A DNA stretch of 8,292 nucleotides from DASUUR01 sp036373975 (GCA_036373975.1 DASUUR010000002.1:1-8292), one strand, 5' to 3'; shown: positions 1 through 5,210, counted from the stretch's first letter. Notes: generated by a model from the sequence alone, not told the origin. A program made the numbers and translations.

Positions 1-257
1 GTGGGGGACAGCTGGATCCACCCAGCCACTGCCTTGGACCAGTCCTTGAGCAACTGGATGTTGAGGATCGTCAGGAAGATGCCGAAAGCACCCATGCCCA
101 GCGCGACGGATGCGATCTTCGCGACCGGACCCGTTTGCGCCTGCTGATCGGTCCACCCTTTCCAGTTGAGGGCCACGATGGACAGCGCCAGCAGTCCGAT
201 TGTGATCCACTTGCTGCCTGCGTCGGCAGCCTGTGCTTGCGCCAAAACGATGTTCAT
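1..257 (-). CDS. Small two-helix membrane protein, hypothetical (C-terminus beyond window)
   Basis: I do not recognise this gene. The reading frame opens at the ATG complementary to 255-257 and stays open for 85 codons to the window edge, so the C-terminus is missing. The first 16 residues are polar and Ala/Gln-rich. Two hydrophobic helices follow, at about residues 17-32 (WITIGLLALSIVALNW) and 45-70. A short polar loop (KGWTDQQAQTGP) joins them, and a basic/aromatic stretch (KDWSKAVAGW) comes after the second helix. It is therefore probably an integral membrane protein with two passes. The layout resembles small pilin-like VirB2/TrbC proteins only in topology; there is no sequence support for that. 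No strong Shine-Dalgarno is seen (only GGGA before the ATG). By eye it is GC-rich like the other small genes in the window. It is transcribed away from the tRNA. That it is a real coding frame is likely; its function is unknown. Confidence 0.6.
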   Translation of the reverse strand, partial: MNIVLAQAQAADAGSKWITIGLLALSIVALNWKGWTDQQAQTGPVAKIASVALGMGAFGIFLTILNIQLLKDWSKAVAGWIQLSP

Positions 258-312
258 TCCGAATCCCGTTGTGTCGAGGGTTGTCAAACACGTACTGAAT
301 TACCTTACCATA

Positions 313-343
313 AATATAATTTTAATCAAGTACTTATTCACAA
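313..343 (-). promoter_or_regulatory. Possible promoter of the two-helix membrane protein gene
   Basis: The gap 258-403 is strikingly AT-rich compared with both flanks. On the minus strand it carries TTGTGA (338-343) and TATATT (313-318) with a 19-nt spacer, which is longer than ideal. A perfect minus-strand -35 TTGACA lies at 281-286 but has no matching -10. The assignment is weak. Confidence 0.25.
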
Positions 344-355
344 TAATTATGAATG

Positions 356-384
356 TTGATATGGCTAGGGATTTGTTGTAGAGT
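356..384 (+). promoter_or_regulatory. Probable promoter of tRNA-Ala
   Basis: The -35 is TTGATA (356-361, five of six consensus bases) and the -10 is TAGAGT (379-384, four of six), separated by exactly 17 nt. Transcription would start near 391 and leave a 5' leader of about 13 nt for RNase P to remove before the tRNA. A second -10-like CATAAT at 395-400 lies too close to the mature 5' end to be the initiating element. Confidence 0.5.
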
Positions 385-403
385 GAAACCAATACATAAT
401 TAC

Positions 404-479
404 GGGGCATTGGCGCAGTTGGTAGCGCGCTTCCATGGCATGGAAGAGGCCATCGGTTCGAATCCGATATGCTCCACCA
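404..479 (+). tRNA. tRNA-Ala, anticodon GGC
   Basis: The 76-nt sequence folds as a full cloverleaf. The acceptor stem is GGGGCAT paired with ATGCTCC, and the D arm is GCGC-AGTTGGTA-GCGC. The anticodon stem is CTTCC/GGAAG around the loop ATGGCAT, which places GGC at positions 34-36. A 5-nt variable loop and the T arm ATCGG-TTCGAAT-CCGAT follow. The only wobble in the acceptor stem is G3:U70, the established identity element for alanyl-tRNA synthetase, which agrees with the GGC anticodon (reads GCC and GCU). The discriminator is A and the CCA tail is encoded in the gene, so no tailing is needed to make it chargeable. No second copy of its 3' end is present in the window, so nothing here shows it was used as an integration site. 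Confidence 0.97.
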
Positions 480-492
480 TATAGTTTTTCAC

Positions 493-532
493 ACCACGCA
501 TCCACCGACCCACTGGATGCGTGGTTTGTTTT
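493..532 (+). terminator. Rho-independent terminator of tRNA-Ala
   Basis: A perfect 12-bp stem (493-504 with 514-525; ACCACGCATCCA against its complement) encloses a 9-nt loop and runs into TTTGTTTT. It begins 13 nt after the mature tRNA 3' end, so the tRNA is probably a single-gene transcript. Confidence 0.85.
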
Positions 533-549
533 GTGGGTAAAAAGCTATA

Positions 550-578
550 TTGCAATAGTATTGGTTGGAGTTCATAAT
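550..578 (+). promoter_or_regulatory. Promoter of the first tandem small-protein gene
   Basis: TTGCAA (550-555) and CATAAT (573-578, five of six) lie 17 nt apart. Transcription would start near 585, giving a leader of about 46 nt before the start at 631. The leader can form a weak 5-bp stem (TGCCC 584-588 with GGGCA 612-616) just upstream of the ribosome binding site. Confidence 0.6.
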
Positions 579-630
579 AGCTCTGCCCAGAAGAGGTCTT
601 ACAAGTATAGAGGGCATAAGGAGCAGATCG

Positions 631-870
631 ATGGACCCACAGATGTCGCACTCCCTCATGCAGGGGTTGCAGGCTGCAATCGCTCAGGGCCACCCACGTG
701 TGGATCGCGCTCAGCGCGAGAAAGCAGTGCGTGAATTGATCGAGCAGTTGACTGCGGCCATTGCCAAGGGCGACACCCCGGCGATCGTCACCGACACCAA
801 GGGCAGCTACAACATCAACCGTCTTGAGATCAAGCCCAACGGAGATGTTCGCCCGAAGGGCATTCTCTAA
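631..870 (+). CDS. Hypothetical 79-residue protein, tandem paralog copy 1
   Basis: The function is unknown; I recognise no family. The ATG at 631 is chosen because a strong Shine-Dalgarno AAGGAG (618-623) lies 7 nt before it. An upstream in-frame ATG at 565 has no such site and lies in the promoter region. The protein has no signal peptide or membrane segment, so it is probably cytosolic. Residues 6-48 should be helical, with the conserved core AVRELIEQLTAAIAKGD at 32-48. A short polar C-terminal part with alternating residues (NINRLEIKPNGDVR) looks like beta strands. The next gene, starting 78 nt after this stop, is clearly a paralog: 19 of 25 residues agree over positions 24-48 of this copy. 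Hand-counted GC is 142 of 240 bases (59%), above the core genes at the right of the window. The stop is TAA. Confidence 0.8.
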   Translation: MDPQMSHSLMQGLQAAIAQGHPRVDRAQREKAVRELIEQLTAAIAKGDTPAIVTDTKGSYNINRLEIKPNGDVRPKGIL

Positions 871-873
871 GGC

Positions 874-905
874 TTGCAATAACACTTGTTATAGGGCAGT
901 ATAAG
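874..905 (+). promoter_or_regulatory. Possible own promoter of the second tandem copy
   Basis: The gap repeats the TTGCAATA motif seen before copy 1 (here TTGCAA at 874-879), and TATAAG follows at 900-905. The 20-nt spacer is too long for a typical sigma-70 promoter, so this may be a decayed duplicate. Read-through from the copy 1 promoter is equally likely, since no terminator separates the genes. A small hairpin (AGGCA 908-912, TGCCT 918-922) lies in the leader. Confidence 0.3.
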
Positions 906-948
906 TCAGGCAAAAGATGCCTCTCCAGATGAGCAGAAGGAGCAAGAC

Positions 949-1200
949 ATGGATGCGCGTACCGCTGAGCATCTCGTCAACGGCTTTGAGGCTGCGATCA
1001 TGCAGGCCAAGGGCCTCGATCGTGCCAAGGCTGAAAATGCGGTAAGGGGGCTCATCGAGCAGTTGACCGCGGCTACCGCCAAGGGCGATGACATCGGCAT
1101 CTCCACCCCTCCCACGAAGAGCGCGAGGGGGACGAGCCTCCGGTTGACGCGTCTCATCATCGAAGCCGACGGCACTGTTCGCGCGGTTAGCCCTCTGTAG
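949..1200 (+). CDS. Hypothetical 83-residue protein, tandem paralog copy 2
   Basis: This is the second member of the tandem pair; its function is unknown. The ATG at 949 has an excellent Shine-Dalgarno (AGAAGGAG, 935-942) 6 nt upstream. It shares with copy 1 the start MD, the motif G-x-x-AAI at about residues 12-17, the core LIEQLTAA-x-AKGD (35-47), and a C-terminal pattern of the form RL-x-I-x-x-(N/D)G-x-VR. It differs by a longer, Pro/Ser/Arg-containing linker after the core (STPPTKSARGTS, about 52-63). A helical N-terminal half and a strand-forming C-terminal half are expected, with no export signal. The gene is GC-rich like copy 1, ends in TAG and is followed by a strong terminator, so the pair forms a closed unit of 1-2 transcripts. 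Retention of the core with divergence elsewhere suggests that both copies are functional. Confidence 0.8.
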   Translation: MDARTAEHLVNGFEAAIMQAKGLDRAKAENAVRGLIEQLTAATAKGDDIGISTPPTKSARGTSLRLTRLIIEADGTVRAVSPL

Positions 1201-1210
1201 TTGGCTACTG

Positions 1211-1258
1211 GCTCCCACCCTGGCACAGAATGTGTCAGGGTGGGAGCTATTTAATTTT
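1211..1258 (+). terminator. Strong rho-independent terminator after the tandem pair
   Basis: The outer stem GCTCCCACCCTG (1211-1222) pairs perfectly with 1236-1247. It continues inward as GCACA/TGTGT (one G-U pair) to a GAA loop at 1228-1230, giving 17 pairs in all. A U-rich tail TATTTAATTTT follows. It starts 10 nt after the stop codon. Confidence 0.9.
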
Positions 1259-1285
1259 CCCGTATCAAGATACTTAAATTTATCG

Positions 1286-1314
1286 TTGTACTTTTGTAAT
1301 AACAGGTGCATACT
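1286..1314 (+). promoter_or_regulatory. Weak candidate promoter of the DUF4082 gene
   Basis: TTGTAC (1286-1291) and CATACT (1309-1314) are 17 nt apart, each matching the consensus only partly. TTTACA (1318-1323) with TTAATT (1341-1346) is an alternative. The 1259-1372 gap is AT-rich and follows a terminator, so a promoter must lie in it, but the exact one is uncertain. Confidence 0.3.
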
Positions 1315-1372
1315 AATTTTACAACATTATTAAATTGCTCTTAATTGAGTAATGCCAAGAAAGGGTGGGCCC

Positions 1373-2800
1373 ATGAAAAAACACTTAAAGAGAGTGGCTA
1401 TACTTACGATAGCCATAGTTACAGCAGTATGGCTACCAGTGGTAATGCCTGGTGGCAGAACTGCGCAGGCACTTTCAAGTTGTCCGACAGATCCGCTATC
1501 GCACCTTACGCCATACAACACAAATGTTGGCGATAGCAGTGCCATTAACGTTGGCGTCAAGTTTGAGGTTCGAGGAGCGCCTTATGTACAAGGTGTGAAA
1601 TTCTACAAAACGACCGCCAATACAGGTACGCATATCGCTCATTTATACGATGTCACAACCTCTACCGATTTAGCTTCCGCTACCTTCACGAGTGAAACAA
1701 GTTCGGGTTGGCAGAGCGTTAACTTTGGCTCTAATGTACAAGTGAGGGATGATCACGTGTACATGGTGTGGGTTTCGATGCCGAACGGTAATTACGCAGC
1801 AGATAGCGCATATGCGGGCGGTAATAATTTCTTTGACGGCAGTATTGCAGTAGGCCAGTTTGGTAACAGCGAAGATGTTGTGAAGATTCCCGCAGGAAAT
1901 AGTGGGGTATATTCGTACACTTCAAACGACGCCACTGTACCAAGCAATGCAACAACGGCTAATTATTGGGTAACTCCAGTAGTGGGGGACGCAACAAACC
2001 CAGGTAACAGCAGCGGATACTCAAGCTCTCACAGCGGCGGCCGAACGATTAGCTGGAGTACCACGGGCGTTGACACAAACTCGGCAACTTCTGCTGGTGC
2101 TATTACACGCACCAAACTTGTGCGTCAGCAAGGCGAGATTGTTGATGTTCTGGGCTACATTAGTGGGAGCAATAGCTCAATAACCGATGTTACGGCTACC
2201 GCGGGTACAAGCTATACATACACAGTGACAAATGTTGATGCATGTGGCAATAATTCAAGTGGCAGTAGCGTCATGTCAAATACCGGTAGTGCACAAAGCT
2301 ACACTACTCTGTTCGGCAGTACTACGCCATCGGCCACAGATACTGGCCAGACCGATCCGGTAACGGTTGGTATGCGGTGGAATACTTCAACGGCTGGGAA
2401 TGTTGCCGGTGTCCGAATCTATCGAGCCTCCGGGGTTTATCCGACAGGAACAACGCCTCTAACGGTTGGACTCTGGGATACAAGCGGTAACCTACTTGCT
2501 TCGCGTTCACTACTACCTGGGAACCAACAGTCTGGCTGGATTAATGTTGCCTTTAGCTCACCGGTGAGTGTGAGTGCTAATACTGATTATGTTGTGGGCT
2601 ACTACTCACCAAATGGGCGCGAAGAATATACGAATGATGTGTTTGATAGCGCAGTGACGAACGGGTCACTAACAGCCCCAGCCGATACGGTGGGTGCGCG
2701 TAACGGAGTATATAGTGCAAACAGTACAATGAGTTATCCATCAACTGCCTCACCAAACAATACTTGGTATGGGGTAGATGTTAACTTTTATATTCCATAG
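1373..2800 (+). CDS. Secreted protein with two DUF4082 domains
   Basis: This is probably an exported surface or extracellular protein of 475 residues; its molecular role is unknown. The ATG at 1373 is preferred over the in-frame ATG at 1352 because it directly begins a signal peptide (MKKHLKRVAILTIAIVTAVW) and follows an AAAGGGTGGG stretch. Cleavage is predicted after residue 33 (TAQA), or, if the LSSC motif (34-37) acts as a lipobox, before Cys37. Residues about 48-204 and 310-475 are two copies of one beta-rich domain resembling DUF4082. Both carry an (V/A)GV(K/R)(F/I)Y element, SGW followed by a strand (111-113; 387-389), NG in a (Y/V)-rich strand, GVYS, and a closing NYWV or NTWYGVDV. Between them lies a Ser/Thr/Asn/Gly-rich segment with Fn3-like strands (TSYTYTVTNVDACGN) and the second cysteine, Cys291. 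There is no C-terminal membrane anchor or sorting motif. GC samples are about 47%, like the core genes. In known proteins DUF4082 often accompanies Ig-like or carbohydrate-related extracellular modules, so glycan or host-surface contact is possible but inferred. Confidence 0.85.
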   Translation: MKKHLKRVAILTIAIVTAVWLPVVMPGGRTAQALSSCPTDPLSHLTPYNTNVGDSSAINVGVKFEVRGAPYVQGVKFYKTTANTGTHIAHLYDVTTSTDLASATFTSETSSGWQSVNFGSNVQVRDDHVYMVWVSMPNGNYAADSAYAGGNNFFDGSIAVGQFGNSEDVVKIPAGNSGVYSYTSNDATVPSNATTANYWVTPVVGDATNPGNSSGYSSSHSGGRTISWSTTGVDTNSATSAGAITRTKLVRQQGEIVDVLGYISGSNSSITDVTATAGTSYTYTVTNVDACGNNSSGSSVMSNTGSAQSYTTLFGSTTPSATDTGQTDPVTVGMRWNTSTAGNVAGVRIYRASGVYPTGTTPLTVGLWDTSGNLLASRSLLPGNQQSGWINVAFSSPVSVSANTDYVVGYYSPNGREEYTNDVFDSAVTNGSLTAPADTVGARNGVYSANSTMSYPSTASPNNTWYGVDVNFYIP

Positions 2801-2809
2801 GTAATTTGT

Positions 2810-2838
2810 TTGGGCGCCCCGGACTTCGGGGCGCCCAA
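2810..2838. terminator. GC-rich hairpin between convergent genes, probable bidirectional terminator
   Basis: A perfect 12-bp stem (2810-2821 with 2827-2838, TTGGGCGCCCCG and its complement) surrounds the loop GACTT. It sits 9 nt past the DUF4082 stop and 3 nt past the end of the minus-strand gene. Neither side has a clear U-tract, so the call rests on stem stability and on the convergent position. Confidence 0.6.
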
Positions 2839-2841
2839 TGC

Positions 2842-3150
2842 TCACGGCTTTTGCACGGTGACGGTTGCACCGTGCTTTTGCTGTAGTCGAACGAGCCATG
2901 CTTGCAGGGCTTTCCCCTCGACCCTAGGCGGAGTGGTTGCCCTGAATAGCTGGGAGAGCTGCCGTTTGAGGATCGGGCTTGCTTGCTCGCGGGCCCTCTC
3001 CATTTCGGCTCCATCTGCCTCGTTTTCCACCTGGCGTTTGAGTAGGAACTCAATCAGGTCGACCAGCTTGTCGGGCGCGACAGGGAACAGCGGGCCATGC
3101 AAGACAGTCAGCACGATGTCCAGCGGGAATTCTTCTTTTCGTTTGCCCAT
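2842..3150 (-). CDS. Hypothetical 102-residue helical protein
   Basis: I do not recognise a family. The start is the first ATG after an in-frame stop, and it is preceded by GGAG (complement of 3158-3161) with a 7-nt gap, so start and frame are well supported. The stop is TGA, showing that UGA is a terminator here. The protein is charged and mostly alpha-helical. It has a hydrophobic stretch at about 10-36 (LDIVLTVLHGPLFPV, then KLVDLIEFLL), an acidic/basic helix (about 39-57), and a C-terminal helix with ALQAWLVRLQQKHG. No signal peptide or convincing membrane span is present, so it is probably cytosolic. GC in a 60-base sample is 62%. It is divergent from the 186-residue gene and shares its promoter region, which suggests linked expression. 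A role such as a small regulator or adaptor would be a guess. Confidence 0.7.
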   Translation of the reverse strand: MGKRKEEFPLDIVLTVLHGPLFPVAPDKLVDLIEFLLKRQVENEADGAEMERAREQASPILKRQLSQLFRATTPPRVEGKALQAWLVRLQQKHGATVTVQKP

Positions 3151-3223
3151 AAGGTAACTCCAGATTCATCTGCGCAGCTTCCATGGCGCTTCATTCGCTA
3201 GCACCATCACCATACTGTCTAAC

Positions 3224-3252
3224 TTGACTCAACGAGCTTGATATATTATAAC
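3224..3252 (+). promoter_or_regulatory. Promoter of the 186-residue protein gene
   Basis: TTGACT (3224-3229, five of six) and TATAAC (3247-3252, five of six) are separated by 17 nt, close to the sigma-70 ideal. Transcription should start near 3259, leaving a leader of about 29 nt with the ribosome binding site GAGAGGA at 3273-3279. Confidence 0.75.
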
Positions 3253-3253
3253 A
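3245..3253 (-). promoter_or_regulatory. Extended -10 promoter of the 102-residue protein gene
   Basis: Read on the minus strand, 3253 to 3245 is TGTTATAAT, a perfect extended -10 (TG-N-TATAAT) that can work without a -35; the -35 position (CTAGTC) is poor. Start near 3238 gives a leader of about 88 nt. The -10 overlaps the -10 of the opposite promoter by four base pairs. Confidence 0.6.
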
Positions 3254-3287
3254 TATTATTGGTAATCGACTAGAGAGGATGCTCCAA

Positions 3288-3848
3288 GTGAGCAACGAAA
3301 CGGCAGTGACGTTACGGTGCGAGCCCGCTATAACAAAGTCGCGGACCTCAAGGGCTCGAGGCAGAGAGGTCCGCCTTGAGATGGTGACTGGTATCACTGT
3401 GCCGGGAAGTAGCCTGGCTGCTTTCCGGCATCGGGAGTACTCAGAGATCCGCGTCAAGGAGCTTGCGCCGCGGGACCGTGTCTACCAGCTCCCTGCAGCA
3501 ATGGCAAAGAGGCTGCTCCAGTTCGCCAGGATCTGTTTTGTACAAGGGGTTGAAGGCTACGGTCCTCATAGCTTCATGTACTACATGATCGGTGTGGCCA
3601 GCTCGCCGACCACCCAGGACGATCCACCGCTGAAGGGCACCGTCACGAAGACTGTGAATGTGCGGGCTGGGAAACCGTACATCATCATCGACAACAGTCG
3701 TACGAGCATCCACCCCTTTATCGGGTTGGCACCCGGTGTCGCGCTGGATGTGAGTGGGCCAAACGGCATGCTGAACGTTTGCATGACCGATCAGCTGATT
3801 GCAGCATTCGGTGGCACGGGTGTCGCCGAGCTTGTGATCCCTCGCTAG
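3288..3848 (+). CDS. Hypothetical 186-residue protein, possible papain/NlpC-like fold without catalytic Cys
   Basis: No family is recognised with certainty. I choose the GTG at 3288: the Shine-Dalgarno GAGAGGA (3273-3279) lies 8 nt before it. The ATG at 3279 overlaps that site and would add only three residues. The first 35 residues are basic (TKSRTSRARGREVR) without an export signal. A helix (about 70-83) leads to EGYGPHSFMYYMIG (88-102), followed by strands and by IHPFIGLAPG (141-150), VSGPNG (155-160) and a terminal helix-strand. The order helix, x-HSF-x-x-Y-x-x-G, strands, then H-x-FIGL and a conserved Gly-rich loop recalls papain-like/NlpC proteins that start this helix with Asn-Cys-His. 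Here the Cys position is Pro93. This comparison is from memory and weak; an inactive or differently acting relative is one reading. GC samples are 53-65%. It ends in TAG. Confidence 0.7.
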   Translation: MSNETAVTLRCEPAITKSRTSRARGREVRLEMVTGITVPGSSLAAFRHREYSEIRVKELAPRDRVYQLPAAMAKRLLQFARICFVQGVEGYGPHSFMYYMIGVASSPTTQDDPPLKGTVTKTVNVRAGKPYIIIDNSRTSIHPFIGLAPGVALDVSGPNGMLNVCMTDQLIAAFGGTGVAELVIPR

Positions 3849-3852
3849 CCTG

Positions 3853-3886
3853 AACGGGTTCCCGCCTAGGCGAGGGACCCGTTTTC
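3853..3886 (+). terminator. Rho-independent terminator of the 186-residue protein gene
   Basis: AACGGGTTCC (from 3853) pairs with GGGACCCGTT (ending 3883) with one G-U pair. The stem continues through a CGC/GCG helix with a bulged A to a CTAG loop. TT and a short AT-rich tail follow. It lies just upstream of the Mur ligase -10 element, so it also insulates that gene. Confidence 0.75.
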
Positions 3887-3889
3887 ATA

Positions 3890-3895
3890 TATGAT
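3890..3895 (+). promoter_or_regulatory. -10 element of the Mur ligase gene
   Basis: TATGAT (five of six) ends exactly 10 nt before the ATG at 3906. No -35 and no TG extension are seen; the upstream DNA is the preceding terminator. Transcription would start around 3902-3903, only a few bases before the start codon. The identical arrangement before leuS strengthens an otherwise weak call. Confidence 0.4.
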
Positions 3896-3905
3896 AAACA
3901 CAAGT

Positions 3906-5183
3906 ATGTTTAAGAAAATTATTCAGTCCCATCTTGAAAAATTAGTCAGCAAATATCTCGCCAAGCATAAGCCAACCCTTGTTGTTGTGGCCGGCAGTGT
4001 CGGTAAAACAAGCACCAAAATGGCGATCGCAACAGTGCTTGCCGAGGGGCTGCGGGTACGCACTCACGAAGGTAATCATAATGTGCATATAAGCGCACCA
4101 TTAGCAATCCTGGGGATTGAGTACCCTGCCAACATCCGTTCTCTATATGAATGGGCGCGGGTTAAGCGGGCTGCAAAGCTCCGTATTAACTCGCCAAAAG
4201 ATGTTGATGTTATTGTGCAAGAGCTTGGCACGGATATGCCCGGTGATATTGCGCACTTTGGCACCTACCTTAAGGCGGATATTGGCGTAGTGACCGCCGT
4301 GAGCAATGAACACATGGAATTCTTTAAGACTATCGAAGCGGTGGCAAAAGAAGAGCTGGGCGTCGGTGAATTTAGCAACCTGCTGGTGATTAATAGAGAT
4401 GATATCCCTGGCGAGTTTGCAGGCATTGTTAGTACCACTAATGTCGATACCTATGGCCTTAGTGGTAGCGCTGAATACCGATTTGTGGTCGAGGATGCTA
4501 GTTTTGACGGCGGTTTTACTGGTAAATTTATTGCTCCTGAGTTTGGAGAGGTGCCAGTACGGCTACGGCTTGTGGGCGAGCACAACATAAAGGCCGCAGT
4601 GGCGGCCGGGCTGATTGGCGCAAAACTAGGTCTAACCAGTGAACAGGTGCGAACCGGTCTCGAGAAAATCCGCCCGGTTAAGGGCCGCATGAATATTTTA
4701 AGGGGCCAGAAAGATACTGTTCTTCTGGATGATTCGTACAATTCAAGTGCCCTCTCGGCGATCGCTGCTCTCCAAACGCTCTACAAACTCCAGGCACCTC
4801 AGCGGATTGCAATTTTGGGCAGTATTAATGAAATGGGTGACCTTTCGCCGCAAGAGCACGAAAAAGTCGGTAAAATGTGCGATCCAAATGCTCTAGCCTG
4901 GGTTGTAACTGTTGGCGAGCAGGCTGAGAAATACCTAGCGCCCGCAGCAGCTAGACGGGGCTGCCAGGTTAAAAGCTTTATGTCACCGTATGATGCGGGT
5001 GCGTTTGTGCATGGTGTTATGGAGAAAGGGGCGGTTATTCTTGCCAAGGGTTCCCAGAATGGCGTCTTTACAGAAGAAGCCTTGAAAGTTATCCTGCACA
5101 GCACCGATGAAGAGCAGCAACTTGTACGACAATCGCCTGCTTGGTTAGCCATAAAGTCAAAACAGTTCAGCAAATTTAAGTAG
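3906..5183 (+). CDS. murF: Mur ligase, MurF-like, lacking the N-terminal substrate domain
   Basis: MurF adds D-Ala-D-Ala to UDP-MurNAc-tripeptide using ATP, the last cytoplasmic step in making the peptidoglycan precursor. The 425-residue protein has the Mur ligase centre: the P-loop GSVGKTSTK (30-38), ELGTDMPGDI (106-115), SNEHMEFF (133-140) and GEHNIKAA (224-231). The ligase C-terminal domain shows RPVKGRM (256-262), DDSYNSS (275-281), GSINEMGDL (305-313) and KGSQ (381-384, where classical MurF has KGSR). Standard MurF is about 450 residues with the P-loop near 110. Here only 29 residues precede it, so the domain that holds the UDP-sugar is absent; I recall similar short forms from Patescibacteria. 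The substrate could therefore differ, and another peptidoglycan Mur ligase role is not excluded. I choose ATG 3906 over ATG 3891, which lies inside the -10 box; neither has a Shine-Dalgarno. The stop TAG lies 37 nt before leuS. Confidence 0.8.
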   Translation: MFKKIIQSHLEKLVSKYLAKHKPTLVVVAGSVGKTSTKMAIATVLAEGLRVRTHEGNHNVHISAPLAILGIEYPANIRSLYEWARVKRAAKLRINSPKDVDVIVQELGTDMPGDIAHFGTYLKADIGVVTAVSNEHMEFFKTIEAVAKEELGVGEFSNLLVINRDDIPGEFAGIVSTTNVDTYGLSGSAEYRFVVEDASFDGGFTGKFIAPEFGEVPVRLRLVGEHNIKAAVAAGLIGAKLGLTSEQVRTGLEKIRPVKGRMNILRGQKDTVLLDDSYNSSALSAIAALQTLYKLQAPQRIAILGSINEMGDLSPQEHEKVGKMCDPNALAWVVTVGEQAEKYLAPAAARRGCQVKSFMSPYDAGAFVHGVMEKGAVILAKGSQNGVFTEEALKVILHSTDEEQQLVRQSPAWLAIKSKQFSKFK

Positions 5184-5201
5184 TAGCCCTTAATTCGTAT
5201 C

Positions 5202-5210
5202 TGTTATAAT
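5202..5210 (+). promoter_or_regulatory. Extended -10 promoter of leuS
   Basis: TGTTATAAT is a perfect extended -10 (TG-N-TATAAT) with no useful -35. The ATG at 5221 begins 10 nt after it, so the transcript should start about 4 nt before, or at, the start codon. It lies in the short gap after the Mur ligase gene and lets leuS be expressed independently. Confidence 0.65.

Noticed and set aside
135..381. Plus-strand frames opposite the edge membrane gene
   Set aside because: They have Cys/Pro-rich, low-plausibility translations and no ribosome binding site, and the minus frame gives a coherent two-helix protein.
404..479. tRNA-Ala as an attachment site for an integrated element
   Set aside because: No repeat of the tRNA 3' end and no integrase or recombinase gene is visible in the window.
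400..885. Long open frame on the minus strand across the tRNA and the first paralog
   Set aside because: Its end is the antisense translation of tRNA-Ala (the well-known false EHIGFEPMASS-type peptide), and it runs against copy 1, which has a promoter and Shine-Dalgarno.
906..1226. Minus-strand frames opposite the second paralog
   Set aside because: They are shadows of the GC-rich plus-strand gene, overlap its terminator, and have no ribosome binding site.
2842..3157. Plus-strand frames opposite the 102-residue gene
   Set aside because: The minus gene has a good Shine-Dalgarno, a promoter and a coherent helical product; the plus translations are Cys/Ser-rich and lack start signals.
3151..3238. 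Short upstream open frame (15 codons, MVMVLANEAPW...) in the minus-strand leader
   Set aside because: It has no ribosome binding site and no regulatory codon run; such short frames arise by chance.
3891..3905. Upstream ATG of the Mur ligase adding MINTS
   Set aside because: It lies within the likely -10 TATGAT and has no Shine-Dalgarno; the ATG at 3906 matches the leuS spacing.
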